NCBI RefSeq assembly: GCF_028769735.1
Contig: NC_088171.1
Coordinates: 97,591,412 to 97,655,411, forward strand
Length of the DNA: 64,000 bases
Reading direction: 5' to 3'
DNA from: Zonotrichia leucophrys gambelii
Lineage: Eukaryota; Chordata; Aves; Passeriformes; Passerellidae
Positions 10,201-25,200 of this stretch are shown one piece after another; the stretch's first letter is position 1; the number at the start of each line of letters is the position of its first letter. Under the pieces are notes generated by a model, which saw nothing but the letters and a program-made list of their open reading frames with translations, did not search any database and was not told the DNA's origin. The translations under genes were made by a program, and so were the position numbers.

Positions 10201-13200
10201 TTTTTTCCTTGTAGTTGTTCTTCTGTCATAGCACAAGTACGAAAACAGTAATTGTAAAAAATTTTCCTGATTATTTTTCCTTCCAAAAGTGACAACTTTC
10301 TGTAGTGTGTGCTTTTTATATGCGCATTTGTTTCTGCTTGAATAGGGAATTCTTCCTGACAAATGGAAAGTAAAAGCCTCTCAAAGATCTGCTTTTGATA
10401 TGCCTCTTAGAGTACTGTTATATAAGCACTTTTGTGTGGTGTGTCTCTGGAGAGCATCCAGTTTTAGGTTCCTTCTGTTACTGCTGGAGGAGTGCCCGTG
10501 CTCTTGCACTTACTCATTTCAGGTAATCGGTCCTGAAACTCTTTCACAAAGCGTGCTGAAATAACTGAATTCATTGCATCACTGATCACTGCTCAGCTGA
10601 TTTCTTCCCATGTTTCTCTGTAAATGTCTTCTCAAAGAACCAAATTTAGTGCTTTCAGTGCCTTTTTGCTTGCTGATGCCTTTCATATGTGCCGACATTT
10701 TCAGAGAAAACCCCAAACCTTCGCTGCTCAGAGGAGTGGTTTTGTAGACGTGAGAGGATTGTTGAATGCTTCACAGTACTTCCTTTGTGTTTGTGTGCTT
10801 CTTTATTGTCAATTTGCTTAAATCTATGGTGAACCAGGAGGATACTTAAAAGAGTAGGTATAGGGAGGAGTGGGGCCCAAGTGAGATCTACATGTAATAA
10901 AATTTTGTAAATACATGTAGTGTTTTTAGTTAATATCCATTCAACCTGATTATTCAGGTTTGTTGTATTTGCCTAAAATGTTATGCAGAATACTTTTCTC
11001 AGTGGTATTCCAGTTTTTCCTGTGCTTAGATATGGGAGAGTGTGGTCTTTTGAGATTAAAATCATTTTGCCTCAAAGACCAATTTATTGTATATATCTTT
11101 TTCTGTAAAACCAAATAAATATGACTTCATGTTTCATCTTAAAAATACTTATTTTCTATGGAAAAGTAAGTCTGGAGAACTAGAAGTTTCAAGTTGATGC
11201 AACCAGGTAACTTCAAAACTGGGAATACATTTCATGGTTCTCTGACTTTCCAGTCATGTATATAAAATTCTAAATCCTATAAATTGTATAAAGTCTTACC
11301 CTGAAATATTTGTATTTGTCATCCTGTTACTGAAATCTTGTGGTTTATACCCAGAACAGAATTGGTACTATGTTTTTGTTATATAATTAATTTTTACTTA
11401 TATGAAAATCACTAAAAGCTGCAAGGGTTCCTTTGTGCCCTGGAAAAGATTTTCTTCTCAGATTTGCTACCGGTTTCATAGTGTCTGATAAATCTTTTAA
11501 AATAGTTTTTTACTCTCATTTTCAAAGAGGAAATTTTACATCTGAATACAAAAAACTCCACTCAGCTTAATACCATTGCAGTCTAAAGATTCTCTGAAAT
11601 CAAAGTAATTCAGTCTTGAAAACATCAGTAGGAAATGCAGCTGCAATGTGTTCATGTCACTAGGAAGGAACGTGAGTGGTTTGCTCTGCGTAGGAATATG
11701 AAGTAGTATGAAAGAGCTGAACTTTGGGAAGCTTGTTGTCAGAGAGCTGAGATCACAGGTGAACATATAAATCATCCAGTAAATGTTACCTCTGGTGGCT
11801 CTGTGGAATGAGGATACAGCTCTTGCATCAACAGAGCAGTCACCTGCTGTGGCATCAGTTTAATTTTCAAGGTGTTTGGCCTCAGGAGTCCGCTGTGTGA
11901 GAGCAGAGTAGAAATACATCACACCTAGGGCTGCCACAAGTGCTGCTGTTTGCCTCTACTGTATTCTTGATATCAAGAAGTAGAGGTGATGATGTAAGTA
12001 AGTAATTTCCATGAAGATGAGAGAATTTTGGTAATTCCCATGGCTGGAATGTTTAAAAAATTATTAAAAATTGTCTCTTCTCCTTCTCCTAAGCACACAC
12101 AAGAGCTGTACAAGGAGAAATAAACTGTTGACAGCTCTTGTGATTAAGTGCTCTAATACACATTTTAATGCATTGCAGTTCTGTGTAGTAGAGCTGTAAG
12201 AGAAAAGGATCAGAATCAAATTGATCCTCATGTGTATTTCTTAGAACAGTTGTCTTTGATTAGATGCCTGTAGGTGAGCTGCTGGTTTTATTTGTAGTGC
12301 TGTGCAATAAGGTACTTGCACCCGATTTAGGTGAACAACCTTGGGGTCAATTTCTAAACTCTTTGCACAGAAGGCATCCAACATCTGCTTGCTGTGGCGT
12401 GTTTTTGTAGCTTCAGAATGATTTTGTAACAAGCATTGATTCTAGGTGCTTTCTGAGTGCAGGGATTGTTGCTCAACAGGGAGTTGCACAAGTATTGCCA
12501 CAATTTTAGACTTATTTAATCCTTTTTTGAGATTGTGTAGTTTAACTTTTGGAAAAAACTGAATTTGATGTAAAGTGTAGTTGAAGGTGGCTGTTGCTAT
12601 GTTCACAAGTGGAAGGGTGGTTGCAAGTTATACTCCTCCAATTGGTGGAAGCAAGATAAAAGTTTTTAAAAAGATCTGAGGTGAGGGAAAAAGTTCTGCA
12701 GTTGTCTTACTTTTAATCACTTCAGTAAACATCAGGTAAGTATCTGATTAGAAAGCGCCTGCTTCTGGTAAGGTTCAATGATAGTAGACATTTACTTGTG
12801 TGGAGTATGATTTAAAAACTTTTTTGTAATAACTGCAGTATGATTCTGCATTTCTCATTAGGCATTTCTTTCAAGTATTAGTATTTACAGCTCTTCATCC
12901 TCAATGCTTAATTTTTGCCTCTAAATTTTCTGTCAATTGTATGTGCATATTCAATGCATGCTGCTTTTGGTGAAAGCAGACCAAGCATGTCTGTCTAGAG
13001 GATTTCTCATGACATTTGAGTTGTGGCACATGAATTGGGAGGCTATCCTGGCACCCTGCAGCACCTCTGAAAGAAGTCTAAAATTTAATGATGTACCTTA
13101 ATAACGGCAGGCTTTTTTTTTAAGCAAGTAAAGTAATCCATATTGAGCTAAGTGGTATTTTTTTCATTTGTTTTTGTGGCTTGAATAGTAAAACATGTTT

Positions 13201-16200
13201 AAAGATTAAGGTAGGAGAGAAAAAAAAGTCTTGGTTCACTTTAGCATGAACTCATTTCTTTCAGGTATTGCATCTGAATTTGGAGTGCGAGGCTATCCAA
13301 CAATTAAGCTGTAAGTCGATCCTTCTTATTGAATTTCTATCAATGAATTCATGACAAAAAATTTAAAAAATCTAAATGACTGTCCATTTAGAAGTCTCAA
13401 ATTGTGTAATGTATAGTCCAGTACAATGTCACATTAAATAAAAACTCAGTGGTCCTAAGTACTTTTTACTGTGGACATACTGGGGATTTTAGCAGGTTAT
13501 TGTTTAACCAAACAGTATTCCTAATGGATGATAATAAATCTTGTCAAGTTAGTTTTTTCAAAAAAGGAAGCAGAGATGTTCAGCTTGATAATCTTTAAGG
13601 ATGAAAATTTTCATGCCGTATAGAGGAATTGAAAATTCCTCTGAATTTCCTAAATCTCTATGCATTTAAAGAAAGCCTGTCAGCATTAGTAAAACTGACT
13701 TGAATACTTTGCTAATGCAAGCATGCTACATCCACTCTCAACAGAATACTGTAACCTGACCAACACTTCACTGAAGCATAATACATAAATTTGAAAGGTT
13801 TTGCAGATCATTTGATACATTTCATTTATAAAAAAGCATTAAATAAGTTTATATGCTTTCCTTTTACAAGGACTAATCCCTAAGTAGTATAGATGTTGAG
13901 TGGGTTGGGTTTGGTTTGCGTGTGGGGTGTTTCATCATTTTAGGGAGGCTTTTTAATATGGTCATAAACAAGTGTTCTGTGTGCTCTAAGTGTTCTAAAT
14001 TATCTGTATGCTTACAAAGTGAGCACTGTGCACTAGAAGAAAGAATTGTAAAAGGATTTTAAGTATTTCAACAAATCAGTGAGTCAGATACTGTGTAAAT
14101 AAGCTTTTATTCCATAATACCATTGTATTGCATTATTGAGTTTTATATTTTACTGACCACTTCTTTGGCTTATCACTGACTGTAAACATGAAGGTTGAGA
14201 AATCTTGTATGTACAAATGTAGTTTAGATGATTGCTTTTCTGTTCTTTTTTTGTCTGTTTGTCTAGCTTGAAAGGTGACTTGGCCTACAACTACAGAGGA
14301 CCTAGAACCAAAGATGATATAATTGAATTTGCTAATAGAGTGGCAGGGTAAGTATACTCTTCTCAGAGACTGGTTCTGCTGACTTCAAACTTATGTGGGA
14401 CTTTGAAGTGGGCCAAGACCTCTTTAAAAAAGAACAAGATACTGAAATAAAAAAAAACTATATGTGCTATGAGTGTGGCTGCATGGGAGACTGGTGCTAA
14501 GTTAAGATTATTTATATCTAAGGCCACATTTTCTGGGTGTTGTGCTTACATTCAGAATTTTCTCTCTCAAATGATGGAGACTTTACTGTGGCCTTCCACT
14601 GTATAAAGACATCTCCTAAGAAAGACAGTTTTTATCAAGGTCTGTACTGACAGGATAAGGGGAAATGATTTTCAACAGAAAGAGGATAGGTTTAGAAAAA
14701 ATATTAGGAAGAAATTCTCTACTGTGAGGGTGGCAAGACACTGGAACCAGTTGCCCAGAGAAGTTTTGGATGCCCCATCTGTGCAAGTGTTCAAGGCCAG
14801 TTTGGGTGGGGCACTGAGGAGCCTGGTCTGGTGAAAGATGTCCCTGCTCAGGGTGGCAGGGTTGGACCAGATGATCTTTAAGGTCCCTTCCAGTCTAGCC
14901 TAGTCTGTGATTCTGTGACCAGTAAAAGGCATCCATGTTTAAATCATAGCAGCATTTTGTAGTAAGATCTGAATTTCATATTTTAAGTGTCCTGTTTGAG
15001 GAACCTAATATGTTACTTGGTTGGGGAGCGGGGTGGGAGGGAATGTGCTTTTTTTCTTTTAGTATAAAATATAATAATAATAATTCTTTTAGTAATAAAT
15101 AGAAAAACTAAATTAATTTTCTAAATTTTGGAATTTATTTTTTGAAAAACGTTACAAAAAACTGTATGACATTTTCTTGTGAATTTTTATTTGTTTGAGT
15201 TTTGCAGGTTGCACAAACTGAGATTTTTCTATGTCTTTGTTTCCCTTTCCAGACCTCTCATCAGGCCACTTCCTAGCCAGCATATGTTTGAGCATGTGCA
15301 AAAGAGACATCGTGTACTTTTTGTGTATGTTGGTGGTGAATCTCCTTTAAAGGTTTGAACCTTGATTAAATAAAATTACTTCTCTTGGCTATTTAGGGAG
15401 TCATTTTAAAAATCTTTCAAAATACTGAAGTGCATGCTTGTAACAAATTCTTGGGTTTTTTTACATTTATCTTTTACAATCTTATGCCATAAATATGTTT
15501 TCAAATTGCTCTTTGAAGATAAAGTATGTGACAAAGCTTTTGTTTGACACATACTAAAAGTTCAGAAATTAAAAAAAACATTGTTTGTATTTTTTCAGGA
15601 AAAATACATTGAGGTTGCTTCAGAACTAATAGTTTATACATACTTTTTTTCTGCCTCAGAAGATGTGCTGCCTGAGGTAAGCTGTTTCCATTCCTACTGC
15701 TTCCCCAGAAATGGCATTTTTCTCCTCATCTATGTAATTTTGCTGTTTTGATGGCAGAGAGGTGGCTTTTTACAGTATGTTTGGCTTTGGTAGATATCTG
15801 GGTAATTACACTGAAACATGTAATGTTTGACTCTATATGGGAAAATAATACAACCCAAATTCCAGTCTGTCATCGCTTTGTTTGAATTAATATGACTGAA
15901 CAAGGCCAAAATACTTGTTCAGTCATATTAATAAAATTAATCAGAGGATGAGCAGAAGTCAGTGTGGGCCACAGAACTTGCTCAAGAAAGTAGATAGTTG
16001 GATTTTTACCCAGTGCAAAACTCTTGTTGCTCCCAACAGTCTTTTCACCAAACACTTTTAAAGCTAATCAGGAGTTTTTAGCATGAATTACTGCTGTTTC
16101 CTGATTTAGCAGAAGTGAAGAGGAAGTTACTTTCATCTTGTACAGTACAGCTGATCAACACGTTAATGTGCCCCAGGCATCAGCCAATCCAGTCCACTGG

Positions 16201-19200
16201 CTGCAGAATTCTCTTGTGGCTTCTTTTAAGACTTCTGTGATAAGGAAGTTGTTTACAGTTCACCACAAGGGTGGAAAAAATTGATGTTACTGTAGTGAAT
16301 CTAAGCATTGTTGCTTACTTGTTGTAACAAAATTAAAAGACTTTTTCATTTATTGTTATCTCCAAGTGAGACCTAAGTCTGCCCCATGCCTACTTATATG
16401 TGACTTTGATGTCACTTGGTGATTAATGGGGTAACAACTAGCATAATTTGGTTTGTTGTTTTGTGGGGCAAACTTAGGCAGCTGCATTTTACAACACCAT
16501 AAATAGGACTGGCCTCTTTACAAATAGTGCATTGTTCTCCAGTTCTCCAGAAGCCTTGTATCAAAAGCTACCTTAATTTAAATATTGCTATTTGCACTTC
16601 AGCTCCAGTTGAGCAAGAAAAGTACTGTTCAGTTGTGCAGTGGAAAGAGTAAAAAAGGCTGGAAGTCTTTGAGGTTCTGTGATCACACTGACATAAGCAG
16701 TGAGCTCTTTTTTCCCCCAGAAGATAATTTCCCACCAGTGTCATTTAAGCTGAAGTAGTGATGGTGTTCAGTATTCTACGGAGATGCAAAAATGTTCAGA
16801 AATTTGTGGTTGTGAGTTGTTATGAGCCTTTGCATTACAGTGTTCACTGTTAGGCTTTGTTTCATCACTTTAGGTAATATTGTTCCAAGCTTAAGGCATC
16901 TTTCACAAGCTTGAAGCTGTACACAGATTGATTTGTCCTTCAACGATGTTAAATTAGGTTTTAGGCAAGTGAGAGAACAAAGCATCATCTGGGACTACCT
17001 TCTTGATTGTTCATATCAGCTATTATATTATTTATAGATTACTGCTTTTAACTTTCTTAACTTTCAAGAAAGTTAATGCAGAATGACAGAAGGCATGTCA
17101 TTTGGAAATGATGCTGTCCTTTACCTTTCCAAAACATCAGGAAATCAGATGATTCAGATTACATGATCAAAATTAAGCTTATGATACAGTTCTTTCTTAA
17201 CCAGAAATACTGTTAAAATTTTAACTTAGAATGCTAGCAAGCTGTAAGCAGTAGATGCAGTATTTTTTCTACGGCAGTTCACTAAAAACATGAGTTGTAA
17301 AATAAATTTTTTTTTAAATAAAATTATTTTGAGTTCTAAGAAGAAAATTTCTACAGCTTGCTGGCCATCGTGAATACCATGTTTAGCATGGTAATACAGG
17401 CTTTTGTTATTTGTCTAAATTAGGTCTGTTTGCAGCCCTGTGTGCTGAAGCTTTTTTCTTTATATTCCCATCAGTCTGAAGCACAGGAAATAGCTCAGAT
17501 TTAGTGGCACATGTTACTGGTGGTACTATTTACTCTGCAAAATTGAGTGTCCATTTAGTGGAGGCAGCAGTATGACAGGTATGCTGACAACAGCACAAAT
17601 TGGGAACTGAAAGCATGATTGATAAAACCCTCAAGTTACAATTTCCTAGCTAGAGTCTCCATGTCCAATCCATAAACTGCTCATGCTACTGCAGATCTCA
17701 GTAAAAATCACATTTCTTTTATGCTTCGTGAGATCTACTTCTCAAAAATATATTTATGTTGCATTATTTTTAATATACAGAAGCTGATAAATTTATCTTA
17801 GTACATGTAGGCAAAAAATATTTAGATATACTTAGAGATTTTCCTCATGTACTACATTTACATGTTTTCAGATTTTTTTTTTTTTTTTTGCTTAAAAATC
17901 TTTTAATCTTCCATGGATTGATTAAAACCTGACTCTTTCAGTATGTGACATTGCCTGAATTACCTGCTGTTATGGTCTTCAAAGATGGAACTTACTTTGT
18001 TTATGATGGTAAGTAAAAGTGGACTTTACCTTAAGACAAGATATTTAAAGCATATATGGAGAAACTGGAGTTGGGATTTTTTGAAGGGTATGTAGGGATA
18101 CTTGGAAATTCTTCAGTTTTAGGATAAATAGCAGCTCTTTCGTGAAGGAAAAGAGAGAAAATTTACTAGTTCTTCCACAACAAAATGCAAGGAATTTCGC
18201 ATTGCAAAGGATTTTGCAATTTTGCATTTTGCAATGCAAGCAATACTGAAGTTGAAGTGGTGATGTTTGCTTTATGTTTTCAGTAAGATGTAACTTGCAG
18301 TATTGCAGTTTTGCCTGCATTAACATGCTTAGAAGAGTTACTGCTTCCCTCACTGTACAAATTCATCACACACATAGACTACTTTACCTGGTTTGTTCAG
18401 TGTGTAAGCTGTAGAAAGGCCCCCTGAAACTGGCAGTGTTTTATAGCATTGCTGTTTCTACAGTGTGTATATGCAGTACATAAGGCCAGTACGCCTGCCA
18501 CTGCTGTAAAAGTGTGTATCTGTGTATATGTGTGCACATCCATATGAAAGTATTACATTGTGCTCAGACTGTACCATCAGGCATGTTAGAAGCACGTACA
18601 CATACTCAGTTACATTGCATAGCTGGGCTTGGAGACACACCACTTACTTTCAAAAGCATCTCCTCTTGATTCACATTGTTTCAAATGCAAGTTTTCACTT
18701 TAAGTTGGAAAGACATCACTCAGAGATTGTTCTGCAGGTTTAATTTCTTAGGATAAGTAGTATTCTTTGTGTCCTCATAGAATGGATGTACTTGTCTTCC
18801 TCTCGAGTTTGTTGTTTCCAAATAAAAATTCACTCTACAGCCTCCATGGTTTGCATTTAATTCTTTTGATCTCTTTTAGCAATCTGGGAAAAGGAAAGCT
18901 TGTCAGAGAAACACTTCTTTTGCTCTGTGGCCTGCTTGCTTTTTCCACACCTTCTGAAACAAATACAAAAACTGTAATAATTCAGGCCTTTAATTTACTT
19001 TGTAAAAATTTTACTTTTTTATAATGTACCAGAAATATTATTGGAAGTCAAATCATGAAGACGTATTTTAAGAGACTGAATAAAGTTTTATGTGCAACTG
19101 TTAAAACTGGCAGAAATATGAAGAGCTCACTATAAGGAAAAAGTTATAGCAAAATGCACTTCATTGCCCTGACCTTTGTCTTGTTTTGGTTTGGGATTTT

Positions 19201-22200
19201 TCCCCCTCTGTAGTAGGGGAAATGGATGCAGATCCATGGGATGTGTTGTGCTTGGAATTGCTTGCTGTTACCTCACAGCAGATAATTGTTAACCTGAAAT
19301 TATTGATACTTCAGTCTTTATAATAGAATTTGAGACAAATTATTTATTGTGCATTTTTTGACATAAAATGCAGCATATATGTATATATGTTTTACTTGTG
19401 GTTTAGATCTAATTGATGGTATGTATTAGAATTTCATTCTTAATAGGTTAACACATCTAGGATCTTAAACTAGCCTTCAGTAGATTGTCAGTCATACATG
19501 ATTATTGGTTCATTTATGTTCACAGTGCTGTTTAATGCATCTGTTTTTTCTTCATCTTTCTGTTTCATTTAAGGACTCTCACAAATACTGCTTTCTGTAT
19601 TTTTGTATCTCTACTTGACAAGTTATGTACACACACCCCTTTAAAAGCAGGGTTTAAACCTGTTACTTTCTGCACTGGATCACAGTTAGCTTCTAATATA
19701 GTATCATTTATCCTTGATTTGGAAAATAAAATTATCAAATCGACTTTTCTTGCTTTTCTATAATATGCTTTTTTGTTCAGTGATTGAAAATAGCTTTAGA
19801 AGTTTTAAAACTTTAAATGCCCTAAGTGTGATAATTGATGTAACAAGGGTAAAAGGAAAAAGGGAGAAAAATTAGTGGTTGCCTCATTAGTACTGAAATA
19901 GTAAATCTGATGGTCCACCTCTTAAAAAAATGTATGTAATCCTTTTTTTTTAATGTCAGAGTATGAAGATGGTGATTTGTCATCCTGGATAAACAGAGAA
20001 AGATTTCAAGGCTACCTTCATGTAGATGGCTTTACTCTGTATGAACTTGGAGATACAGGTGAGATGCTGCTGCTGCTAAACCATTTGACACTATGTACTA
20101 AACTAAAGTAAGAAAAGTCAAAAGAGTACTAAGAACACGTTTTTAAACTTTAGAAATTAATATCAGATTAGAGCTGATAGTTGCAGTATTTTGTTGATGT
20201 TGAACTGACCTGTGACTAGAAGTTTCACATACAGTCTACACTAGTCCATTCCTCACAACATAAAAGTTAGTGTGTCTAATCCTCTGATAATCACAAAAAT
20301 TAGTAGGACTTTTAATTTAAGAGCACCTTACATTTTGCATAAGTTTCATGTTACCTCTCGCAATACATGCAGGGAATTTTAAAACTAGATTTAGAAGTAT
20401 CAAATATGGATTGTCCAGATATCTTGTATCTAGTGGATTTAGATATCTTTGAAATAGATGTGGCAAGAACAGGAGAGGAGCATGTATTGAAGTGGACTTT
20501 TCCCAGAAAACTTCAGCTTTCCTTTAGCAAAAGTTCTACAGGCCAGATGAAAATTTTGCAGTCAGGCGGCCTCTGGAAAAGGCACACAACTTGTACTGCT
20601 CTTAAGGTTTATACACAACTGAGGTACCAGTGGAAATACTCTTAAGTGTTGATTTTTCCAGGCCAGGACATCTTATCATCCATATTCCATTTCAAAATAC
20701 TTAGATTCAATCAACACTGAGTTGTTTCAGGTTTTAAAGAATATGAAGTATCTCTGTTCTTACATGTTTATAAAGCTAATATTGTTACACCTACATTTTG
20801 AATGGTTATTTACAGAAATGCTGTTGGGAGTTGTTTAAATATAAGTTATTTCTTCCTGTTACATTTTTGACTAACAATTCCTCAAAAACAGAACCCAAAA
20901 CTTTATTAATACACTGGAGAAGCCATCATTTACTTTAAAGAGCTTTATGTATTAATACATAGTACCTGGAATTTATCTACATCATCTTTTGCATTCTAAA
21001 GGCCAAGTCTCCTGGTGTATTTATTAGGTAACATATTAGGGTGGAAAGAAATGGGGAAAAATTGAGAACTGATGTATGGAAGAAGTGGAATGGGGAGAAG
21101 CTACTATTTCACAAGGAATTATGGAAATGAATCATAAGTCTTGCCCTTAAAACCCTTCAGTATTACTTGAACAAGAGTGACTTAATTTTTGAGGGGAATG
21201 CTTCCTGTGGCATGGTGATAGGTAGGAGCTGAGCAATTGATGGTCTTGATGGGGAGGGTTTTGAGTGAATTGTGGCATGTGGAGAGAACTGAAAAATCAG
21301 CCCTCTGGAGGCTTGGGTTAATATGGTTGATGACTGACTGCACTGTTAACAGATCTACTTTCCTAACTGCAAGGCTTTGATCTGGAGAAACTTTGGGCAG
21401 CTTTATAAACATACTTTTATCTGATTGACCATAGCACTCTTTGGGTTTGGAGATTTTTTTCTTTTAATCAGAAAAACTTCACAAAGTAAATCTTGAAGAG
21501 ATTGGTATATTCTGGTGTTGACCTTTAAGCTCATCTGTCAGAGGGCTGTGAACTAAATTGTGTTTCTGATGTCATGAATTTTGGGCTCTGCCAGTACATT
21601 TTCCAGTTTTTTTTCCTTAATGCTCACAAGAGTATGAAAAATAGTTGTTAATAAATCCATATAATAGTGATTTAATCACTTACAATCAGTTTGTAATTGC
21701 TGCTATATAATACAGGTCTCCATAGCCTCATATTTAGCTATATGTAAATATGCAGCTTGAGTAGGAAATTAATTTTTATCTGCATTTTCTCCCTTTTGAC
21801 TTCTTTCTGTAGATAGGCTTTTCATGCAATGCTAGTGGTGTGGCATTGAGCTCCATCTTAATTTATTTTCAGTAGCTTTAAGATCACAGCTCGGTCAGCT
21901 TGAAGAGGCTCTTTGGCTGTGATTCGTGTTTATACTTAGAAACTTATTCCTGTCCCTGGAAAGTACCTGATCTTCTAAGTTGACATATTTCCCATTGGAG
22001 AATGTGTGTTTCTTTTTAAATGGTTTCAAGAATTTTATTCCTTATTTTAGGAAAACTTGTGGCTATCGCAGTCATTGATGATAAAAACTCTTCAGTGGAA
22101 CATACCAGGTACAGAATTAAGTATTGGTAACCCTATGGAAGAGATGTGCTGGTATGACATAAGGAAGTTTGGAAGTTGCTTAAGTATTGAGAAATATAGG

Positions 22201-25200
22201 TTAAATGAGTGGGTTAAACTTGTAAATGTTCTGACTTAGTGTACTAATTTTACTTAATTTATGGCTTGGTCAAAGCACATGTGAGTTCACTGAGATGGTG
22301 GGAGTTCCTGTATCACTTTTTTGCCATTTGTTAATGGGATCACAGGAGCTAATGGTGATCTCATAGCTTTTGAAAGCTGTTGTGTCACCTTTTAAACAAA
22401 GACAAAAGTGCTTGAGTTCAGATGACTTTGAGATGAACTCAGTGAGTTTAAACAAATGACTGTACTTCAGTTCACTCACATTGAAAATGAAGCTAGTGAT
22501 GCTTATATATTAGTTGTCTGTGGAACTTTAAACAAGGGATGTTTTTGCTGGGGTTGGAGTTTGCCAAAGAGACTGAGAGGAACAAGACCTTCCCTCATCC
22601 CATTCTGGCTGCATATACAGACTAAAAAAATTCTGTTCAAGTACTGTGTATGCTATTTTCAACCTTTAGGAACTAAGCAAGATGAACAAGGTGTTTTTTT
22701 ATAGTCCTTTTTGCTGATGAGGTATGAGTTGCTGCTTACTGGGGAAATCTCAATGTTTATTGTTTGTATTTAGCAGGAGTTTATCCTGGATATCCATGCC
22801 AATTTTTTTCCTTTCAGATTAAAGTCGATTATTCAGGAAGTTGCCAGAGATTATCGGGATCACTTTCACAGGTAGGGACTCTGGGACGCGCATGGGACTC
22901 TGATGTTTTAATACTTCTTCTGCATTAATCTTTCTAAGACAGCAGTCACTTTTTTTTTCCTAAGTGAAAAACGTTACAGTGTGTGCTTTTATATTTTTAT
23001 ACTGATATTTAATAGAACCATTTCATTAACTGACTGTGTTTGATAATGCTGTGTTCTAGATCATCACTTTTTTTGAATTACATTTCTAAGTGTGTGCTCT
23101 CATTTTCAGTTATAGGAAAAATGTTAATGGAGAAGTTTTGCTGAAACCCACTATTGCATTTTCTTTTTCATAATTTTATTTCTAACTGCTTCTCTTTCAG
23201 GGATTTCCAGTTTGGCCATATGGATGGAAATGATTACATTAATAGTTTACTAATGGAGTAAGTAAATTCTTATTTGAATATCTTTCTTCGGTTGTATTTG
23301 TTACCAAATGTATTTAATTGATAATAATCTTACAGAAATTTCTTGGCTTTCATGACTTAAAAAAAAACCACTGTCATCAGAATTCAGCCTGTACTGTAGT
23401 ATCAATTAATTGTTAAATTAAATGGTATAAATACATAATTTAATGTTAGATGTTTAGCTTACTGATAATGCTGATTAACAAAGCTTATCTTTTAGGTCTA
23501 CTTTGTTAAATTTCTGTTAGAGTTGTGAGGCTTTCATTCTTGGTGTATCTTTATGACATGCATAGAAATGCACTTCTGCAGAGAAGCATAGAATGCGTGG
23601 AAGATGCTGTCTGCACTTGATATGTACATGGTATATTTTGAAATATATAAATGGTTTAGCAAGATGCTTGACAGTTGCCCTTACTATGATCCTTTTCTAA
23701 AACATGCATAATTAGAGTTGAGTTGCTTGGCATTTGTAGTTCACTACTTCTTCTCCTCTGGCCTTTGGAGGTCTGAAAGACAGGAAAACCAGGAGTCAGT
23801 ATTATAATTCTTGAAGTTTTCCAAATCCATTTCTCAGGGATCAAAACATTAATTAAGCATGTGTTCATGATCCTTAAAGATTCTAGAAGCTTTATACAGA
23901 CCCAAAAGAACAAGGTCTGTATTTCTCTAGAATGTCTGTAGATTAACTCCTGCTTTAAAAACAATTCTCTCCATAAAAATTATGTGATATGATTGAACTA
24001 GTGCTTTATAATTGCCAAAAGTGAGACCTCCCTCACTTCATTAATTGCTTCTCCTGTGCAGGCTCTTATGTCTGTCTGCTGAGCTCTTTCATCCTGTTTA
24101 TCTGTCAGAAAAGTGTCTGGTTTTTGTCTGAGCAAGTAGGGAAGTTACTTTGCTGATTCAACAATGTGAATGTTATTCCCTTCTACTCTGCTGAGTATCA
24201 GCACAGATGTGCAGAGAAGCAGGGAAGGGAGATGAGATACCTGGGAGGAGGGAAATTAAGGGAAAAAAGACAGAACTGCCACTTGGAGTGGTAGTGATCT
24301 AGTGGCAAGGTCTGTTCAGCTGGTTTGTTTCACTGAATCTGCAAAATGCCTGATTTTGTTATTTGTAGTATATGGAAAGTTCTGGTTCAAGTACTCACCA
24401 GCTTTTAATTATTTTCTAAACCTAGTGTATACCTTTCAAGCATGAGCAGGAATTTGCGAAAGAATGCAGCAAATTATGTTCAAAGCAGTGGCTCTTCATG
24501 TGGCTACATGAATAATTCGAGTTTAAAAAAAAAGTATTGCAACTGCTTCAGTTTGTCACCAGGTGGCAGCAAGTAGAAAGAGAAAAAATCGGAATAATGA
24601 GAAATGTATCACAAAACACTGTGCTAGATGTACATAGGAACAAATTCTGATTTCTTTACAAAGGACAAAATATTGTATGATTTCTGGGGATAGACTAAGA
24701 CCTTGAAAAAAGTACATTTATGAACTTGACTGTTACTCCATTAGTAGACATTATAATTCTTCTGTCTTTTCAGCAGTATATGAACATGCTTTTGTTGGAT
24801 TAGAAATGGTACATTTGCAACCATGCACAAAAGAAGGAATCAGAATATTATGTATCTTAATTAAAATACATAATTTTGCCTAAAATGTTACTTAAAAATG
24901 CATTTCAGTATTTCACTGAAAGCAAAAATACAGCTAATATCACTGTCAGGTATGTAGAACTCTGCTCTTGAAAGTAACACATTAAATGTGCTTTTGTGAA
25001 CTTCTGTATAGCATAAAGAATCTGTACATGGAGGTTACCTTTCAGCTGCTCTACCCAATTCCAAGAACAGTAGTTACCAGACTGTTAAATGCAACAGAAA
25101 TACTGCATCTAAAAAGTAAAACTTGTTCTGTTTTGCTGGAAGGACATATTTTGGCAGGAATTGGGAACTTGTCACCAGATGCTTGCAGAAACAGTGACTT

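Larger units (their letters stand above)
15677..17941 (+). other. TMX3: TMX3 intron 8
   Basis: About 2.3 kb. Holds a perfect 19-bp inverted repeat at 15886-15932 and a shorter 11-bp inverted repeat at 17048-17076. No mobile element is recognised. Confidence 0.8.
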
